From JBOGVZ01 sp050692985 (GTDB lineage: Bacteria; Actinomycetota; UBA4738; CALAEC01), in assembly GCA_050692985.1 (NCBI GenBank), contig JBOGVZ010000033.1, forward strand, positions 1-27,136: DNA of 27,136 nt, read 5' to 3'. Position 1 is the stretch's first letter; each line of letters starts with the position of its first letter. The position numbers and the translations under genes are program-made. Below, piece after piece: positions 24,452 to 27,136 of this stretch. The notes below the pieces were generated by a model. That model searched no databases and was not told the origin of the DNA. It saw only the letters and a program-made list of their open reading frames with translations.

Positions 24452-26983
24452 ATGTCCAGCGACAACCTCACGCGCGACGAGGCTCGTGAGAGGTCCCGGC
24501 TCCTCTCCGACGCCCGGTACCGGATCACCCTCGACCTGACCCGCGACGACGCCACGTTCCCCTCCGAGACCGTGGTCCGGTTCCGGTGCTCGGAGCCGGG
24601 AGCGTCCTCGTTCATCGACTTCTCCGGCTCGGTGCTGGCGGCCGAGCTGAACGGCGCGGCCCTGCCGGATGACGCCGCCGACGGGAACCGCATCCGGCTG
24701 GACGGCCTGGCCGGGGAGAACGAGCTGCGCGTGCAAGCCCTGGCCGTGGACCACCGCACCGGCAAGGGGTTCACCCGGTTCACCGACCCGGTGGACGGCG
24801 AGGTCTACGTCCACACCGACCTGGAGCCGTTCGACGCCCACCGGGCCTTCCCCAGCTTCGACCAGCCCGACATCAAGGGGGTGTTCGACTTCACCGTGCT
24901 GGCCCCCCCGGGATGGGAGGTGGTGTCGAACTCGCCGGCCGAGGCCCCGGTGGAGGAGGTCGGCCGCACCCGGTGGTCGTTCCTGCCCACCCCGCCCGTC
25001 CCCGCCTACATCACCGCGGTGGTGGGCGGCCCCTTCCACGTGGTGCGGGACCACTACCGCGACATCGAGCTGGGCCTGTACTGCCGCCGGTCGCTGGCGG
25101 AGCACCTCGACCACGGGGAGATGTTCGAGATCACCAAGCAGTCGTTCGAGTTCTTCGAGCGGGTCTTCGAGTACCCCTACCCCTTCGCCAAGTACGACCA
25201 GGTCTTCGTCCCCGAGTACACCGCGGGGGCCATGGAGAACGCCGGGTGCGTGACGTTCAACGAGACCCGGTACATCTTCCGGGCCAAGGTCACCGACGCC
25301 GCCAGGGAGTGGCGGGCCGGCACGGTCACCCACGAGATGGCCCACATGTGGTTCGGGGACCTGGTGACGATGCGGTGGTGGGACGACCTGTGGCTGAACG
25401 AGAGCTTCGCCTCCTACATGGGGGAGCTGGCCACGGCGGAGGCCACCCGGTTCAAGAACGCGTGGTCGTCGTTCGCCAGCTACCAGAAGACCTGGGCCTA
25501 CCAGCAGGACCAGCTCCCCACCACCCACCCGATCTCGGCCAACGTGGTGGATACCCAGTCGATCCACCTGAACTTCGACGGCATCACCTACGCCAAGGGG
25601 GCCTCGGTCCTGAAGCAGCTGGTGGCCTGGGTGGGCCGGGAGCGGTTCCTGGAGGGCACCTCGCGGTACTTCCGGCGGCACGAGTGGGCCAACGCCGAGC
25701 TCACCGACTTCCTGGCCGCCCTGGAGGAGGTCTCCGGACGGGACCTGGGGGCATGGTCGAAGGAGTGGCTGGAGACGGCGGGGGTGAACACCCTGCGGCC
25801 GGAGCTGGAGGAAGGCGAAGGCCGGAAGATCCGCTCGGCGGCCATCCTCCAGGATGCCCCGCCGGACCACCCCACGCTCCGCTCCCACCGGGTGGCGGTG
25901 GGCCTGTACGACCGCACCGACCGGGGGCTCGTTCGCCGGCGGCGGGTGGAGCTGGACGTCAGGGGGAAGCGCACGGAGGTGCCCGAGCTGGCCGGGGAGC
26001 GGTGGCCCGACCTCCTCCTGGTGAACGACGACGACCTGGCCTACGCCAAGATCCGCTTCGACGAGCACTCCTGGGCGACGATCGCGGAGCGGCTGGGCGA
26101 GATCGGCGAGTCACTCCCGAGGGCGCTGTGCTGGACGGCGGCCTGGGACATGACCCGGGACGCCGAGCTCCCGGCCCGGGACTACCTGGCGCTGGTGCTG
26201 CGCCACGCGGAGCGGGAGGCCGACATCTCCGTCCTCCAGACCCTGCTGGGCCAGGCGGCCTCGGCGGTCAGCGTCTACGGCGACCCGGCGAACCGGGAGC
26301 CGGCGCTGACGGCCCTGGCCGAGGGCTCCCTGGAGGCGCTCCGCCGGACCGAGCCCGGCTCCGACCACCAGCTCGCCTGGGCCCGCTCGTTCATCTCCGC
26401 GGCCACCTCGGACGAGCAGGTCGATGCGGTGCGCGACCTGCTGGACGGGTCCCTGTCGTTCGACGGGCTGGCCGTCGACACCGACCTGCGGTGGCACATC
26501 GTGGCCTCCCTGGCCGCCGCGGGCGCGGCCGACGCGGGCCTCATCGACGCCGAGCTCGAGCGGGACCCCACCGACCAGGGCCGGCGCCACGCCGCCGCCG
26601 CCAGGGCGGCCCGGGCCACGCCGGAAGCCAAGGAGGAGGCCTGGCGCACCGTCACCGAGGACACCTCGCTGGCCCTGGCCGCGGCCGAGGACGTCATGGC
26701 CGGGTTCCAGCAGCCCGGCCAGCGGGAGCTGCTGGAGCCCTTCGCCCAGCGGTACTTCGAGGACCTCCCCCGGGTGTGGGAGTCCCGCGAGCTGCCCGCA
26801 GCCCTGGCGTTCGCCGAGAACCTGTACCCACGGCTAGTGGTGGGCCCGGAGGTCGTGGAGGCCACCGACCGGTACCTGGCCGGCCCCGGCGTCCCCGGCC
26901 CCGTCCGCCGGCTCCTGCTGGAGGGCAAGGACGGCATGGAACGCGCTCTCCGGGCCCGGGCCGCCGATCGGTCCTCCGCCTGA
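24452..26983 (+). CDS. pepN: Aminopeptidase N (M1 zinc metallopeptidase)
   Basis: An 843-residue cytoplasmic aminopeptidase of the actinobacterial PepN group, which removes N-terminal residues from peptides during protein turnover. The exopeptidase motif is GAMEN (259-263); the zinc site is HEMAH (294-298) with Glu317 in WLNESFASY. The N-terminal beta domain begins with SRLLSDARYRITLDLT and contains AFPSFDQPDIKG. The C-terminal ~350 residues form the helical ERAP1_C-like domain. The length is normal for the family. The chosen ATG at 24452 has AGG 9 nt upstream, and similarity begins soon after; in-frame ATGs at 24422 and 24443 are alternatives. TAGGAT ending 7 nt before the ATG might be a -10 box for a leaderless message. 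The gene is complete, with no signs of decay. It follows the MidA-like gene by 43 nt. Confidence 0.95.
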   Translation: MSSDNLTRDEARERSRLLSDARYRITLDLTRDDATFPSETVVRFRCSEPGASSFIDFSGSVLAAELNGAALPDDAADGNRIRLDGLAGENELRVQALAVDHRTGKGFTRFTDPVDGEVYVHTDLEPFDAHRAFPSFDQPDIKGVFDFTVLAPPGWEVVSNSPAEAPVEEVGRTRWSFLPTPPVPAYITAVVGGPFHVVRDHYRDIELGLYCRRSLAEHLDHGEMFEITKQSFEFFERVFEYPYPFAKYDQVFVPEYTAGAMENAGCVTFNETRYIFRAKVTDAAREWRAGTVTHEMAHMWFGDLVTMRWWDDLWLNESFASYMGELATAEATRFKNAWSSFASYQKTWAYQQDQLPTTHPISANVVDTQSIHLNFDGITYAKGASVLKQLVAWVGRERFLEGTSRYFRRHEWANAELTDFLAALEEVSGRDLGAWSKEWLETAGVNTLRPELEEGEGRKIRSAAILQDAPPDHPTLRSHRVAVGLYDRTDRGLVRRRRVELDVRGKRTEVPELAGERWPDLLLVNDDDLAYAKIRFDEHSWATIAERLGEIGESLPRALCWTAAWDMTRDAELPARDYLALVLRHAEREADISVLQTLLGQAASAVSVYGDPANREPALTALAEGSLEALRRTEPGSDHQLAWARSFISAATSDEQVDAVRDLLDGSLSFDGLAVDTDLRWHIVASLAAAGAADAGLIDAELERDPTDQGRRHAAAARAARATPEAKEEAWRTVTEDTSLALAAAEDVMAGFQQPGQRELLEPFAQRYFEDLPRVWESRELPAALAFAENLYPRLVVGPEVVEATDRYLAGPGVPGPVRRLLLEGKDGMERALRARAADRSSA

Positions 26984-27086
26984 CTCGGCCCATCTTCCCG
27001 AATGGCCCATCAGTAGCGTCCGTCAATAGGCAGTAGGCACTCCCTGCTCTCCATGGCCTCCCCGGTCTTCCGAGGATGGCGAACAA

Positions 27087-27103
27087 GCCCTCACCTTGAG
27101 GGC
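27087..27103 (+). terminator. Possible weak terminator hairpin after pepN
   Basis: GCCCTCA (27087-27093) and TGAGGGC (27097-27103) form a 7-bp stem with a 3-nt loop about 100 nt past the pepN stop, without a T tract. Nothing else is recognised in 26984-27136. Confidence 0.3.
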
Positions 27104-27136
27104 CGGAGAGCCTGGTGGTTCTCGGTCAGCCGATCA

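Noticed and set aside
23211..24539. 442-codon plus-strand frame overlapping the MidA-like gene
   Set aside because: Gly/Arg/Pro-rich translation in the wrong frame, while the adjacent frame shows all MidA motifs.
1..27136. CRISPR array, tRNA, rRNA or replication origin
   Set aside because: No regularly spaced repeats, cloverleaf-like genes, rRNA segments or DnaA-box clusters were found by reading both strands.

Overview
The window is GC-rich DNA from a bacterium that is most likely an actinomycete in the broad sense (Actinomycetota). The reasons are the very high third-position GC, frequent GTG starts, a tandem adnA-adnB style helicase-nuclease pair, an actinobacterial-type aminopeptidase N and an actinobacterial-type IS21 istB. 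No rRNA, tRNA or CRISPR array was seen, so the lineage cannot be fixed further.

Layout. (1) 1-1591: a lower-GC segment with a membrane sensor histidine kinase whose ATP-binding domain is cut off after the N box, plus its promoter region and a short C/G palindrome. (2) 1592-7764, minus strand: two translationally coupled UvrD-like helicases with RecB-type nuclease and Fe-S cysteines (AdnA-AdnB), the probable DNA-end resection machine. (3) 7875-12303, minus strand: a secreted or membrane-anchored trypsin-like protease with a cytoplasmic zinc ribbon, then (reading upstream) a methyltransferase, a small unknown protein, a metallo-beta-lactamase-fold hydrolase with its own zinc ribbon, and a Nudix hydrolase. 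The last four are tightly spaced and look like one operon. (4) 12469-22275, plus strand: a giant WapA/RHS-type secreted protein (about 2530 aa if one frameshift is repaired) with DNRLRE, fibronectin-like and PA14 domains, YD repeats, an inserted beta-sandwich and a variable C-terminal tip. It is followed by an ATGA-overlapping lipoprotein-like gene and then by a second, start-less copy of the last ~1.28 kb of the RHS core. (5) 22270-23171: an IS21-family remnant (5'-truncated istB plus the right-end repeats) that cuts off the second RHS tip and abuts a minus-strand acyl-CoA dehydrogenase fragment. (6) 23266-26983, plus strand: a MidA/NDUFAF7-like methyltransferase and aminopeptidase N, apparently ordinary core genes.

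The accessory interest is concentrated at 12.3-23.2 kb. It has the layout of a polymorphic-toxin locus: one large secreted carrier, one expressed tip with a coupled lower-GC partner gene, and a displaced orphan tip module sharing long near-identical core sequence, later eroded by an insertion sequence. The toxin and immunity roles are inferred from architecture only; neither the tip nor the partner gene resembles a family I recognise.
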